Source of the DNA: JBHGXV01 sp041920505
GTDB lineage: Bacteria; Bacillota; Bacilli; Brevibacillales; Brevibacillaceae
Direction: 5' to 3'
DNA length: 56,043 nucleotides
NCBI GenBank assembly: GCA_041920505.1
Contig: JBHGXV010000057.1
Coordinates: forward strand, 1 to 56,043
The notes beneath the pieces are model-generated. The model was not told the DNA's origin. It saw only the letters and a list, made by a program, of their open reading frames with translations, and searched no databases. The translations under genes were made by a program, and so were the position numbers. How positions within the stretch are numbered: position 1 is the stretch's first letter; every line of letters starts with the position of its first letter. Of this stretch, positions 1-9,632 are shown piece after piece.

Positions 1-66
1 CCTGCATAAGCTTCCCCCTTTCTTCATCATGAATGATAACCTGCCATCGTCCAAACGCGAGGCTTG

Positions 67-213
67 CTACTCCGCTCCATCCATTCCCTGGTTGGCGGCT
101 GGTAGGGTGTAGTGGCAATTAGTTCCAAATCCGGTATCGACGAGTATAGGGAACTCGTCTTTGATCAGAACCATGTTTGCATTGGGAAACGTACGTTCAA
201 AAAAGAGAACCAT
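67..213 (-). pseudogene. truncated metallo-beta-lactamase-fold hydrolase N-terminus
   Basis: A 48-codon frame starts at ATG 213 and reads MVLFFER, then PNANMVLIK, then ILVDTGFGTN. That is the usual opening of metallo-beta-lactamase-fold hydrolases, in which the first beta strands end in a VDTG turn. A TAG at 67-69 then closes the frame. The metal-binding HxHxDH motif that should follow within about 40 residues is not found in any of the three minus frames down to the window edge. The preferred start has GGGAGG about 13 nt upstream. An in-frame ATG at 261 lies almost on the predicted transcription start, so it is a poor initiator. This may be a remnant left by a deletion or insertion just outside the window, or a frameshifted gene. 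The family call rests on a short stretch only. Confidence 0.4.
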
Positions 214-261
214 GTGACAGTTTCCGCCTCCCGACAGCATTTTGATTGAGCGCTCGTTCAT

Positions 262-464
262 TTTTGTTAATTATAAAAAATATTCTGTCAACTGTCAACA
301 TAGAAAACGCGGATACCACCCCGAGGAAATCAAAATTACCCGTAAACCAAGCGTCCCGTCCCACTAAAGACGGTGAGACGGGATGTTTCTTGGCTGCTTT
401 TTGGGATTCAATCATTCGGGGTTCCTCTTTTGAGACAGCCCCTGCGTTCGACCGTTACATTCGG
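262..464. other. non-coding gap downstream of glnS
   Basis: This gap separates the truncated hydrolase from the end of glnS. Besides the promoter at 270-298 it holds a hairpin with 9-bp arms at 352-360 and 377-385 (one G-U pair, 16-nt loop). The hairpin lacks a good U-run on either strand, so it is only a weak terminator candidate for glnS. No RNA gene was recognised. Confidence 0.4.
270..298 (-). promoter_or_regulatory. consensus sigma-A promoter
   Basis: On the minus strand, TTGACA (298-293), a 17-bp spacer and TATAAT (275-270) form a perfect sigma-A promoter. Transcription would begin near 263 and run into the truncated hydrolase frame. A second overlapping TTGACA lies seven bases closer to the -10. 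Confidence 0.8.
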
Positions 465-2123
<1,659 letters not shown>

Positions 2124-2288
2124 GAATACCTACCTTTCCGAACTGAGTCGTCTTGCCCATGTATCTTCCCAATCCATCATACCCACTACGTATGAAGAGT
2201 TCAATACGACCAGTCAACTTCTTCCGATGATGTTCAGTTTCTCCCCATGCGGTCGAACCTAACCGGTATCGCCTGGATCGTGGCGATA

Positions 2289-2297
2289 TGGTATGAT
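2289..2297 (+). promoter_or_regulatory. extended -10 promoter element
   Basis: TGG followed by TATGAT forms an extended -10 element about 34 nt before the start of the AbrB-type membrane gene. No convincing -35 is present, as is usual for extended -10 promoters. Confidence 0.4.
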
Positions 2298-2330
2298 CGA
2301 GACATCTTTTGATCAGGTTGGAGATGTGTC

Positions 2331-3452
2331 ATGAACCACCATTCTGTTGCCAATCGGTTGTTTCACGCCCTGGAGACGTTGGCTGTGGCGCTGGCCGGGG
2401 CCGGGTTGTTTGGCTGGCTACACATCCCGCTCTCCTGGTTGCTCGGTCCGCTCACGGCCGCGATGGCCTGGCGCCATTTGCGCAAACGGCCGCTGTACGC
2501 GTCGCCGGGTCTGAACCAGTTTGCCCTCGGTCTGTTCGGCTACATGCTCGGGACATCGTTTACCAAAACCACCGCCGTCGAAATCATCAAACAACTCCCG
2601 GCGATGCTGGCGGCGACGGTGGCGACCGTTGCTTTCAGCCTGTGGATGGGCTATTGGGTGGCGAAACAGACGCGCATCCCGGTAGCGAACGGGATCTTCG
2701 GCAGTGTGCCGGGCGGGTTGACCCAGATGCTGGTGCTGAGCGAAGAGGTGGAAGAAGTGGACACGACCGTCGTCGCCTTCATGCAAACGATCCGGCTCTT
2801 GTCCGTGATTTTTCTCGTGCCGTTCGTCTGCGTCTACGGTTTCGCGGGCGGCGCCATGCAGCCGACAGCCATTCCTTCCGGGGCGGTTCCGCGGGACGTC
2901 CCGTTGATTGCGTACCTCGGGTATGGCGTGATCGCCTGGCTCGGGTATCTGGCGGGCAAGCGAATCCGTCTGCCCGCCCCGATCCTCACCGGACCGCTGG
3001 CGGCCACGGCAGCCGCGCTCATCCTCACAGGGTATCCGGCACCGCCGTTGCCGCCCCTTGTCCTGGTTCTCTCGCAACTGGTGATCGGGACCCATATCGG
3101 CATGCGCATGCAGATCCATTCGCTGCGCGATGCCAAGCGAATGGGCCTGTATTCCCTGATCAGCTCGGCTGCGGTGGTCGGCTTCTCCCTTCTCATCGGC
3201 ACGGCGATCTCGCGCTGGCAGTCGACCAGTATCGCCTCCGCGTTTTTGAGCACCGCTCCGGGCGGCATCGCCGAGATGGGGCTGACGGCCAAGATGGTGC
3301 ACGCCGACCTGGCGATGGTCAGCGGCTATCAGTTGTTTCGCATCTTTTTCATCATGTTTGTGGTACCGCCGCTGTTGAAAGCCTGGATCACCCGACAGAG
3401 GCGAACAGACCGGCTGGCCGCCCCCGAAACGAACAGCCGCCGCAGGGCCTGA
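2331..3452 (+). CDS. AbrB-family membrane protein (putative transporter)
   Basis: This 373-aa polytopic membrane protein has about ten hydrophobic segments arranged in two halves. Each half contains the family signature: a SVPGGLTQM-type motif near residue 125 and TAPGGIAEMG near residue 310. That duplicated layout is the membrane AbrB family (Pfam AbrB, often labelled putative ammonia monooxygenase), which is unrelated to the AbrB transition-state DNA-binding protein. Substrate and direction are unknown; a transport role is inferred from topology. ATG 2331 follows GGAG at a spacing of seven. The stop lies inside a hairpin shared with the convergent sir2-type gene. Confidence 0.85.
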   Translation: MNHHSVANRLFHALETLAVALAGAGLFGWLHIPLSWLLGPLTAAMAWRHLRKRPLYASPGLNQFALGLFGYMLGTSFTKTTAVEIIKQLPAMLAATVATVAFSLWMGYWVAKQTRIPVANGIFGSVPGGLTQMLVLSEEVEEVDTTVVAFMQTIRLLSVIFLVPFVCVYGFAGGAMQPTAIPSGAVPRDVPLIAYLGYGVIAWLGYLAGKRIRLPAPILTGPLAATAAALILTGYPAPPLPPLVLVLSQLVIGTHIGMRMQIHSLRDAKRMGLYSLISSAAVVGFSLLIGTAISRWQSTSIASAFLSTAPGGIAEMGLTAKMVHADLAMVSGYQLFRIFFIMFVVPPLLKAWITRQRRTDRLAAPETNSRRRA

Positions 3453-3468
3453 TCCCGCGACGGCTGTT
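3432..3468. terminator. hairpin between convergent genes
   Basis: Arms of 12 bp (3432-3443 and 3457-3468, one mismatch) enclose a 13-nt loop that includes the stop codon of the upstream plus-strand gene. It probably serves as a terminator or barrier for both converging transcripts. Neither side carries a long U-run. Confidence 0.5.
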
Positions 3469-3470
3469 TG

Positions 3471-4193
3471 CTATCCGTGTTGCCGCAACGCTTCATCCAC
3501 CTCACGCAAAAGATCGCCGATGGACCGGTCGCGAATCACCAGATCGGCCCAATCGTCGAGCGGTGTCGGGTCGTGATTGACGATCACCAATTTCGCTTGG
3601 GCCTGTTTGGCGATCTGCGGGAACAGATTGGCCGGGCTGACTTGCAGAGAGGAGCCGAGCACGAGGAACAACTCTGCCCGCTTGGCCGCCTCCTCCGCCC
3701 GCTTCAGGGCATCGGCGGGCAGCGATTCCCCGAACAGCACCACCGACGGGCGCAAAAACCCGCCGCATGCGCACACCGTGCCGTCATCGGCAAGGTAGCG
3801 CTCCGCCGGATAGACGCTACCGCAGGACTGGCAATGAACCGCAGTCAAGGTGCCGTGCAACTCTGTCACCTGCCTGCTCCCGGCTCGCTGGTGAAAGCCG
3901 TCCACATTTTGCGTGATGACCGCGTGAACGAGGCCATCCTCTTCCCACTTGGCCAGCCGTTCGTGCCCGGCGTGCGGACGGCAACCGAGCAAGCCCTTGA
4001 TGCGCATCCGGTAAAACGCGACGAACGCCTCCCGGTTGTGGGCGAGCGCATACGTGCTGGCCAACAGTGTCGGGTCCGTTCCCTGCCACAACCCTTTCGC
4101 CGAGCGAAAATCGGGCAGTCCGCTCTCCGTAGACATCCCCGCCCCGGTAAACACAACGGTGTGACGCGACTCGCGCAACCAGTCTGCAAACAT
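3471..4193 (-). CDS. Sir2-family NAD-dependent protein deacylase
   Basis: This 240-aa sirtuin removes acyl groups from lysines using NAD+. It contains the NAD-binding GAGMSTESGLPDFR motif (about residues 17-30), the ITQNVDGFHQRAG motif carrying the catalytic His in the ELHG context, and a zinc module of CQSC followed by CACGG. Later FGESLP and LGSSLQVSPAN motifs complete the fold. Length is normal for bacterial CobB/SrtN proteins. ATG 4193 is chosen because AAGGGGTG lies just upstream; an earlier in-frame GTG at 4202 has no spaced ribosome-binding site. It is the last gene of a three-gene minus-strand operon with a GIY-YIG protein and a DUF2087 regulator. Confidence 0.93.
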   Translation of the reverse strand: MFADWLRESRHTVVFTGAGMSTESGLPDFRSAKGLWQGTDPTLLASTYALAHNREAFVAFYRMRIKGLLGCRPHAGHERLAKWEEDGLVHAVITQNVDGFHQRAGSRQVTELHGTLTAVHCQSCGSVYPAERYLADDGTVCACGGFLRPSVVLFGESLPADALKRAEEAAKRAELFLVLGSSLQVSPANLFPQIAKQAQAKLVIVNHDPTPLDDWADLVIRDRSIGDLLREVDEALRQHG

Positions 4194-4210
4194 TCCATTC
4201 ACCCCTTCAC

Positions 4211-4582
4211 TCAGCTTCGCCCGGACAGTTTCTGATACCCGTATTCTTCGTCGGGCCGCAATCGCTCACGCCACTTCGCGCAAAGCGCTTCCAGCTCTTT
4301 CGGCGTAGGCCGTTGGCCATCCTCTTGCGGCTTCCATACCTCCAGGATCGCAAACGCGAAACGTTCCTCCCCGTAACGGCTCCACTCCTCCTGCAACGCC
4401 TGGTTGCGATGGCATCCCAGCCGCAGTTCAAAGCGATGCCGGTTAAAGATGGCGTCGATATTGGTGCTGACCCCAATCAAGCGCTTGCCGTTGACCAGAT
4501 TTTTCACCTCGTAGACACCCATCCGTCTGGGCGACTCTTTGTACATTCGCTTTGCGTCTTTGCGCCAATTGGTTTGTGTCAT
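4211..4582 (-). CDS. GIY-YIG nuclease-family protein
   Basis: This 123-aa protein carries a single GIY-YIG fold: RMGVYEVKNLVNGKRLIGVS near the N-terminus (GVY and LIG replacing GIY and YIG), a conserved Arg in FNRHRFEL, and NQALQEEWSRYGEERFAFAILE, which resembles the later helix and Glu-bearing strand of these nucleases. Small stand-alone members occur in many Bacilli and their substrate is unknown. ATG 4582 has GGAGG eight nt upstream. The gene sits 32 nt after the DUF2087 regulator and 17 nt before the sirtuin, so co-transcription is likely. The Leu in place of the first Tyr of YIG may affect activity. Confidence 0.8.
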   Translation of the reverse strand: MTQTNWRKDAKRMYKESPRRMGVYEVKNLVNGKRLIGVSTNIDAIFNRHRFELRLGCHRNQALQEEWSRYGEERFAFAILEVWKPQEDGQRPTPKELEALCAKWRERLRPDEEYGYQKLSGRS

Positions 4583-4614
4583 GTTTCCTTCCTCCGTTTG
4601 CCTGTCTTTTTCGG

Positions 4615-5376
4615 TCATCGTTTGACCCAGTAGGCGCTGCCGTCCGCGTGCCGATCCATGAATCCGTAGTCGATCAGGTAGCGGCGAAGCGTCACGTAGT
4701 CGTCGTATACGGTTTTGAGAATCTGGTTGACCTCTTTTTCCGTGTACGTCTTCGCGGGATCGAAGCGCCTGAGGATGTGGCGCAGGATCGCCACTTTTCG
4801 CTTCTCTTTCTTCGGGAACTCCTTTAAGGGACCCTCCGGCCCTTCGGGAAAGTAGGCGCGCAAAATGGCGTCGTTCTCCTCTTCGGTGATCGCGAACCGT
4901 TCGTCCACCATTCGGGCCGTGGGCGGGATGCTGATGAACGCCTGCTTGTTCGACATCTTCTCTTCCAAAAGTTCCATGATCGCCAAAAACAGCTTGGCTT
5001 GTTTCTCTTTTTCCCGCAGCGCAAAGCGATGGTTGCGGATGGTCGACGTGCTGCCTCCGCCCAGGCGTTTGACGATCTCGGCGTCGCTGTACCCTTGATA
5101 AAACAGATGCAGCAGGTTTTTTTGCAAGTCCGTCAGCCCGGTCAGTTTTTTGTCCAGACTGATCAGATACGCAAACATCGACGAGTGCAGGGCGGCGATG
5201 TGCACCCTCGCGTATCGCTTTGCCTCGTAATACGTGTCGCCGTCGCGGTAGATCACCCCTTTTTGGAACTGTTCGCCGCAAATCAGGCAAAAGTAGCTTT
5301 CCGTTTCGCCGTCGTAGGCAAATCCTCGTTTCACATCGGCAAGCGACGCGTTCCAAAAGCGTTCGGTCAGATCCAT
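4615..5376 (-). CDS. DUF2087 domain protein with LuxR-like helix-turn-helix
   Basis: This protein of about 253 aa has a CLICG metal-binding-like motif near residue 31, then a LuxR-type helix-turn-helix (LTDLQKNLLHLFYQGYSDAEI followed by KRLGGGSTSTIRNHRFALREK). Its C-terminal DUF2087 domain is recognised by LRHILRRFDP, YTEKEVNQIL and DDYVTLRRYLIDYGFM. Such proteins are probably transcriptional regulators with unknown ligands. ATG 5376 is 11 nt after GAGGTG; an in-frame TTG at 5382 is only 5 nt from it, so the start is uncertain by two codons. A 13-bp inverted repeat in its own promoter suggests autoregulation. It leads the operon with the GIY-YIG and Sir2 genes. Confidence 0.8.
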   Translation of the reverse strand: MDLTERFWNASLADVKRGFAYDGETESYFCLICGEQFQKGVIYRDGDTYYEAKRYARVHIAALHSSMFAYLISLDKKLTGLTDLQKNLLHLFYQGYSDAEIVKRLGGGSTSTIRNHRFALREKEKQAKLFLAIMELLEEKMSNKQAFISIPPTARMVDERFAITEEENDAILRAYFPEGPEGPLKEFPKKEKRKVAILRHILRRFDPAKTYTEKEVNQILKTVYDDYVTLRRYLIDYGFMDRHADGSAYWVKR

Positions 5377-5444
5377 AACCAAACAAACACCTCGTTTCTC
5401 TATTTATTTATAGACATTTTATTAATTTGTTTGGTTATTGTCAA
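5375..5444 (-). promoter_or_regulatory. sigma-A promoter with 13-bp inverted-repeat operator
   Basis: TTGACA (5444-5439), a 17-bp spacer and TAAAAT (5421-5416) form a near-consensus promoter for the DUF2087 operon. A perfect 13-bp inverted repeat, ATAACCAAACAAA and its complement, has one arm (5426-5438) filling the -35/-10 spacer and the other (5375-5387) covering the start codon region. That placement suits a dimeric repressor, or looping between two sites. The HTH protein encoded just downstream is the obvious candidate binder, by inference. Confidence 0.7.
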
Positions 5445-5446
5445 AC

Positions 5447-5485
5447 AAAAAAGGCCGGAATCCAGACGAGCCAGCGAAACCGGCC
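5447..5485 (-). terminator. second intrinsic terminator after VOC gene
   Basis: On the minus strand a GGCCGG stem (5485-5480 with 5458-5453) is followed by six T residues. It lies downstream of a first terminator at 5515-5535 and just upstream of the DUF2087 promoter. Confidence 0.6.
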
Positions 5486-5514
5486 GTGTCCGTCGCAAAG
5501 AATGGCGACAAAAC

Positions 5515-5535
5515 AAAAAACCCGGCTGTACCGGG
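5515..5535 (-). terminator. intrinsic terminator of VOC gene
   Basis: A CCCGG/CCGGG stem with a 5-nt loop (5521-5535) is followed on the minus strand by TTTTTT (5520-5515), 15 nt past the VOC stop codon. Confidence 0.8.
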
Positions 5536-5549
5536 TCGGTCAAACACGA

Positions 5550-6356
5550 TCAAAAACGATACAAACTCCCCAGCAAGGGATGGAGGTTGCCATGAGCGGC
5601 CAGTTGAACCAGAAAGGGGCCTTCCCCGCGTGTTTCCAGTTGTTCCTGGGCCGCTCCGCGCCCCCTGGGCGTGCAGAAGAGAATGGTTCCGCCGGGAAGA
5701 AGGAGCTTGTGGCACACGGCATTCAGTTCTTCGTCGACATACGGCTCCCCCTCGGGGCAGCCGAACAACCGTTGCCACTCGGACGCGACAGCTTCTCCGT
5801 TCCGCACGGCGTAAGCGATGCTGTCCAGATGTGCCCCCTCACGCCGGTGAGAGGCGATGACGCCACGGCGGCGCAAGTCAACCCGCCGCTCGTCGTCGCC
5901 TTGTTGCCACTCGATTAGAAACGGCAGCTTTGGTCCCGGAGCGTCAGTGTCGAGAAACAGCATCTTCCACTGGATGACACTACCGTCAGGCCGGGTGCGG
6001 CTGCCCGGCTGCGGCCCGGATACACGAACCCCTTTTTGGCTGAGTTCGCTAGCCGCCCGTTCGATGTCGGTCGTGCGCAGCGCGGTCTGAATCAGTCCTT
6101 CGCCTTTTGTCTCCTCTCGCAAAAGTTGCGCGACCAGCCCGTTTTCGCTGGCCCCACGGGCGACATCAGGCCGCTCCACGGCGAGAAATTCAAGGTATTG
6201 CAGATCAAAATAGCACAGGCTGTTGCGGGTTCCCCACCGCTCGTGCGCGCCGCCCGAAACGGCGTGAAATCCGTACTGGCTTAATTGGTCTACCGCCTCT
6301 TCTGGATCGCGCCGCACGAAATGGACGGCATGGTCAAACGCGTACGTCATCTCCAT
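5550..6356 (-). CDS. VOC / glyoxalase-like domain protein
   Basis: This protein of about 268 aa begins MEMTYAFDHAVHFVRRDPEEA and has the repeated beta-alpha-beta units of the vicinal oxygen chelate fold, close to the Glyoxalase_3-like family. FDHAVHFV supplies a metal-ligand-type His, and a second half starts at HLDSIAYAVRN. Substrate is unknown. ATG 6356 is chosen over an upstream TTG (6371) that lies within a few bases of the preceding stop codon; its ribosome-binding site is weak, so translational coupling to the phosphoesterase ending at 6374 is likely. Two tandem terminators follow. Confidence 0.75.
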   Translation of the reverse strand: MEMTYAFDHAVHFVRRDPEEAVDQLSQYGFHAVSGGAHERWGTRNSLCYFDLQYLEFLAVERPDVARGASENGLVAQLLREETKGEGLIQTALRTTDIERAASELSQKGVRVSGPQPGSRTRPDGSVIQWKMLFLDTDAPGPKLPFLIEWQQGDDERRVDLRRRGVIASHRREGAHLDSIAYAVRNGEAVASEWQRLFGCPEGEPYVDEELNAVCHKLLLPGGTILFCTPRGRGAAQEQLETRGEGPFLVQLAAHGNLHPLLGSLYRF

Positions 6357-6373
6357 CAACCCCGTTTGCAAGA

Positions 6374-6871
6374 TTACGATCTGTCAGAAAAATAGATGTG
6401 CCTGGCCTCGATGGTGGTGCTAAGCGTAATCAATCCATAGGAATAGCGCGGCTGTTTCCGCTTGTCGGTGGGAGAGCCTGGATTGAACAGCAGCACGCCG
6501 TCTGATCGCCCACAATACGGTATGTGCGAATGGCCGAAGATGACGATGTCCACCGTGCTGTTTGCAAACGCCGCTCTCGCGTTCTCCACCGCCGCTCTCC
6601 GGTCGCCGTCACCGTGGACGAGGCCGATGCGAAACCCGTCGAGCGCCAGTACCTTGCGTCGGCCGAAACGGCGGCGAATGGCGCCGCCGTCGTTGTTTCC
6701 GGCCACCCCCTCGACCGGCGCAATCGCTTCCAGCGCCTTGACCGCATCCAGCGACACCCAGTCGCCGGCGTGCAGGATCAGATCCACTCCGGCCAACCCT
6801 TGCACCAGTGCCCTGGGCAATTGTTTGGCCCGCTTGGGTATGTGCGTGTCTGACACGACCCCGATCAGCAT
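6374..6871 (-). CDS. YfcE/MJ0936-type metallophosphoesterase
   Basis: This 165-aa calcineurin-like phosphoesterase has all metal-binding blocks: GVVSDTH at the N-terminus, HAGDW near residue 35, GNNDG near residue 58 (Asn-Asp in place of the more usual Asn-His/Glu), LVHGD near residue 84 and FGHSH near residue 112. The small single-domain size matches the YfcE/MJ0936 family of manganese-dependent phosphodiesterases. The physiological substrate is not known. GGGAGG lies nine nt before ATG 6871. A VOC gene follows closely on the same strand. Confidence 0.88.
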   Translation of the reverse strand: MLIGVVSDTHIPKRAKQLPRALVQGLAGVDLILHAGDWVSLDAVKALEAIAPVEGVAGNNDGGAIRRRFGRRKVLALDGFRIGLVHGDGDRRAAVENARAAFANSTVDIVIFGHSHIPYCGRSDGVLLFNPGSPTDKRKQPRYSYGLITLSTTIEARHIYFSDRS

Positions 6872-6971
6872 ACGTCTCTCCTCCCTTTGTCGCGGCTGGC
6901 AGCCACCTCACACTGCACGGCTGGTGCACGCAACCCGGGAAGAGCCGTCACATCCGACCGCTCGCTGTTTG

Positions 6972-7586
6972 TTACCACGACGCCCACCACAAACGCGCCA
7001 GGTAACACGCGGCTCCCCAGATAATCAGCGCCGACAGCCGGTTGGTTGCGCGCAGCCACCTTCCCGAGCGATCCATCTTGCCCAGCATTCTTCCGGCGAC
7101 AGCCAGGGCGAAAAACCAGAGCCAGGAGACGAGGATGCAAGCGGCGGTAAACGCCCATTTGCTGCTCCCCGTGTACTGGATCGAACTGGTGCCGATTACC
7201 CCGATCGTATCAAGGATCGCGTGCGGATTCAACAGTGATACGGAGGCGGCAAACGCAATTTGCCGCATTGGGGAAAACGCGTCCTGCGGCTCGCCGCTTT
7301 CACGCGGGGGTTGTTTCCATGTTTGCCAGCCCATAACCAGCAAAAAACAGATCCCGACGCCAAACAGCAAGCTCTTCAGCCAGGAAAAGGTCAAGACGAC
7401 GAGCGAGATGCCCAGCACTGCGAGCAAAATCAGAAAGGTGTCGCACAACGAGGCGGTGACGACCACCGGCAAAGCCCGTATCCATCGCGGCTGGACCGCC
7501 CCCTGATAAAACACAAACACATTTTGCGCGCCAAGTGGCACAATCAGTCCAAATGCGAGAAACAATCCGTGCAAAAACGCTTCCAT
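6972..7586 (-). CDS. LysE/ArgO-family amino-acid exporter
   Basis: This 204-aa membrane protein has about six hydrophobic helices and the LysE signature GLIVPLGAQNVFVF near residue 15, plus SLLNPHAILDTIGVIG, a conserved Asn-Pro motif in the fourth segment. The closest described relatives export basic amino acids such as lysine or arginine; which one cannot be told from sequence. ATG 7586 is placed ten nt after GGAGGG, and an in-frame GTG at 7592 is too close to that site. It is transcribed alone; about 100 nt separate it from the phosphoesterase downstream. Confidence 0.88.
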   Translation of the reverse strand: MEAFLHGLFLAFGLIVPLGAQNVFVFYQGAVQPRWIRALPVVVTASLCDTFLILLAVLGISLVVLTFSWLKSLLFGVGICFLLVMGWQTWKQPPRESGEPQDAFSPMRQIAFAASVSLLNPHAILDTIGVIGTSSIQYTGSSKWAFTAACILVSWLWFFALAVAGRMLGKMDRSGRWLRATNRLSALIIWGAACYLARLWWASW

Positions 7587-7710
7587 CAACACAATTCCCT
7601 CCCATCACTCTCTATCCGGCGCACGGACAGCGAAAACACAATCGAGTGCCGCCAAAACAAAAGCATCGGTTCACTCTGACATGAACACGACGCTGTTTTG
7701 TTCCCATCAT

Positions 7711-9463
7711 TCACATCGGGCTGCCGACACCAAGGAACTGACGGGTCGGCAGGCTAATCACCGGTCCTTCCGAAATCGGCAACAGTATTTCCACCGTCGT
7801 TCCTTCGTTGTCCCTGCTTTCAATGCGCAGGAGTCCGCCGTGGCTGTCAATGATGCTGTAACTGATCATCAGGCCCAACCCGGTGCCTTTCTCTTTTGTC
7901 GTAAAGAACGCCTGGCCGATCTTGGGCAGCGATTCCGCAGGAATGCCGCACCCGTGGTCGACGAAAAGAATCAACACCTTGTCGTCGACAAATTTGACCT
8001 GGATAAAGACTTCGCCGCCGTTTGGCATCGCTTCCATCGCGTTTTTCAAGATGTTGATGAACACCTGTTTCAGTTTGTTCTCCGCGCAATAAATAAACGG
8101 GCTGAACGACTCGAACCGGGTGATGATCTGGATGTTGAACAGATGCGCCTGCGGGAGCAGAAGCGCAATCACTTCCTCCAACAGCACAAGCAGATTTTTG
8201 TTTTCAAAGTCCATTTTCTTTGGTTTGGCCAATAGCAGCAATTCGTTGACAATCGTATTGATCCTATCGATCTCGGCCAGCATGATCCGCAGGTACTCCT
8301 GATCCTGCTCGCCCACCTTGTGTTGAAACAACTGGACGAATCCGCGCAAGCTGGTCAGCGGATTGCGGATTTCGTGGGCAATGCCGGCGGCCAGTTCGCC
8401 GACGACCGACAGTTTTTCCGAGTTTTGCAACATCTCCCTGCTCTTTTTTAACTCGGTGATGTCGCAGGCGATGATGTGTTGCGCCCGCTCCCCCTGATAG
8501 TACATGGGAATCGCCGTCACTTCCACGTCAATCACCTCGCCGTCGAAGGAGATAAACTGCTCTTCCATAAGCTCGACGGTGTATCCTTCCTGTACGCGGC
8601 TGATCCATTGACACATCGCCTGGTGATCATCCGGGTGAATGAACTCGAACATCGTTTTCCCGACAATCGCATGCTTGTCGGGCGCTTTCAGCATGGTGAC
8701 GGCCGTCTGGTTGACGTAGACGCATCGGCCGTCCACGACGATAAACGTGGCGTGCGGCATGTCTTCCACCAGCTTGCGGTACTGCTTTTCCCGTTGAATC
8801 AGTTCCTGCTCACGCCGATCGTGTCAAGCGACGTATCCACAAGTCGTCGCGCTCTCTCCTGCACACGTCGATTTTCCGAAATGTTCTCGATGAGCAGAAC
8901 CGAAAGCGCCATCGCGGTCATATAAGCGAGCCCCACGCCCAGGAAGATCTCCCCGGGCTGTCGCGCCAGAAACGAGAGTTGATCCAGATAGAAAAAGCAA
9001 AACCAGATGGCGGCCATGACAATCAAATAGGTAACGGCTGCGATACAGACGGCTGACACCACCTTTTGCATACGCCCCAGGGCGTCGTACCAGTTTTGCA
9101 GAAGCGGAATGACCGCGAGCAGGAACAGGGCAACGGCCAGCGTGGCGTAAAAACCGATCCCCCCGCTGACATAGAGGCGATACCCCGCAAGCAGAACCAA
9201 TGCCCCGCCACCCCGCCCCGGTAGCCTGTGTACAACTGGCTCAGCAAAAACGGAATCCAGCGCAAATCCCAGAGTAGAGATATGCCATTCTCTCCGACAA
9301 CCGGATACGCCATGCACAAGATGGAGGCAAGTCCGAACAGTGCGCCAAATAGCCACTGTGTCTTGACCGCACTCTTGTCCCAAAATCTGTCCAGCATCAG
9401 CATGTAGCAGAGAAAAAACGGTATTAATACCACCAGAATATTCAGAAACAAACGGCTTGCCAA
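7711..9463 (-). pseudogene. sporulation-type sensor histidine kinase, two frameshifts
   Basis: Three overlapping frames together spell one multi-domain kinase. Translation starts at TTG 9463 (GGGGAGG seven nt upstream) with membrane helices of the 5TM receptor (LYT) type. A frame change at 9203-9206 is repaired by adding one G to a GGGG run, restoring VAGALVLLAGYRLYVSGG. The membrane part ends in a linker near 8830, where a second one-base loss breaks the frame at DTDRREQEL. The rest encodes a PAS domain (ATFIVVDGRCVYVNQTA), a HisKA box (AAGIAHEIRNPLTSLRGF) and HATPase_c (NILKNAMEAMP, DHGCGIP, GTGLGLMIS). Repaired length is about 584 aa. It resembles sporulation phosphorelay kinases of the KinB/KinC kind. 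Whether the breaks are real or sequencing errors cannot be decided here; 7711-8769 alone could still express a soluble PAS-kinase. Confidence 0.8.
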
Positions 9464-9538
9464 TGGTTTCCTCCCCTACGATCGTCCGAATGCTACCCGA
9501 CGTTTTTGCGGCGACTCTTGTCCGTTCCCTGCCAGATG

Positions 9539-9626
9539 AAAAAAAGGAAACTCCTACCAGATTTACAACTGGCAGGAGCAAAAGACGTCAGGAGGTGATG
9601 ATCAACTGCACCATACTGATAAATCC
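9539..9626 (-). ncRNA. candidate small RNA or terminated leader with anti-SD motif
   Basis: A perfect promoter at 9633-9661 would start an RNA near 9626. About 75 nt later comes an intrinsic terminator: arms 9578-9569 and 9560-9551 (10 bp with one G-U pair), then a T-rich tail to 9539. The RNA contains AUCACCUCCU (9599-9590), identical to the 3' end of 16S rRNA that pairs with Shine-Dalgarno sites. It also encodes a possible 8-codon frame (MVQLIITS) without a ribosome-binding site. It could be a free CU-rich regulatory RNA, or a terminated leader (attenuator) of the histidine kinase gene 76 nt downstream. No known RNA family was recognised. Confidence 0.45.
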
Positions 9627-9632
9627 GAATTT

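Noticed and set aside
305..330. T-box-like GGGGTGGTATCCGCG on the minus strand
   Set aside because: It resembles the T-box sequence, but there is no specifier stem before it and no terminator after it, and the order of elements is wrong for the gene downstream.
197..415. 72-codon frame on the minus strand
   Set aside because: It crosses the perfect promoter at 270-298, has no ribosome-binding site and no similarity to a known protein.
2309..3580. 423-codon open frame on the plus strand overlapping the AbrB-type gene
   Set aside because: It is an alternate frame with Arg/Pro/His-rich composition. The overlapping frame at 2331-3452 has clear membrane helices and a ribosome-binding site.
9539..9582. 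Attenuator made of three mutually exclusive pairing segments before the kinase gene
   Set aside because: A third copy (CTGGCAGGGA) that could pair with the first arm lies downstream of the terminator, so it could not prevent termination in time.
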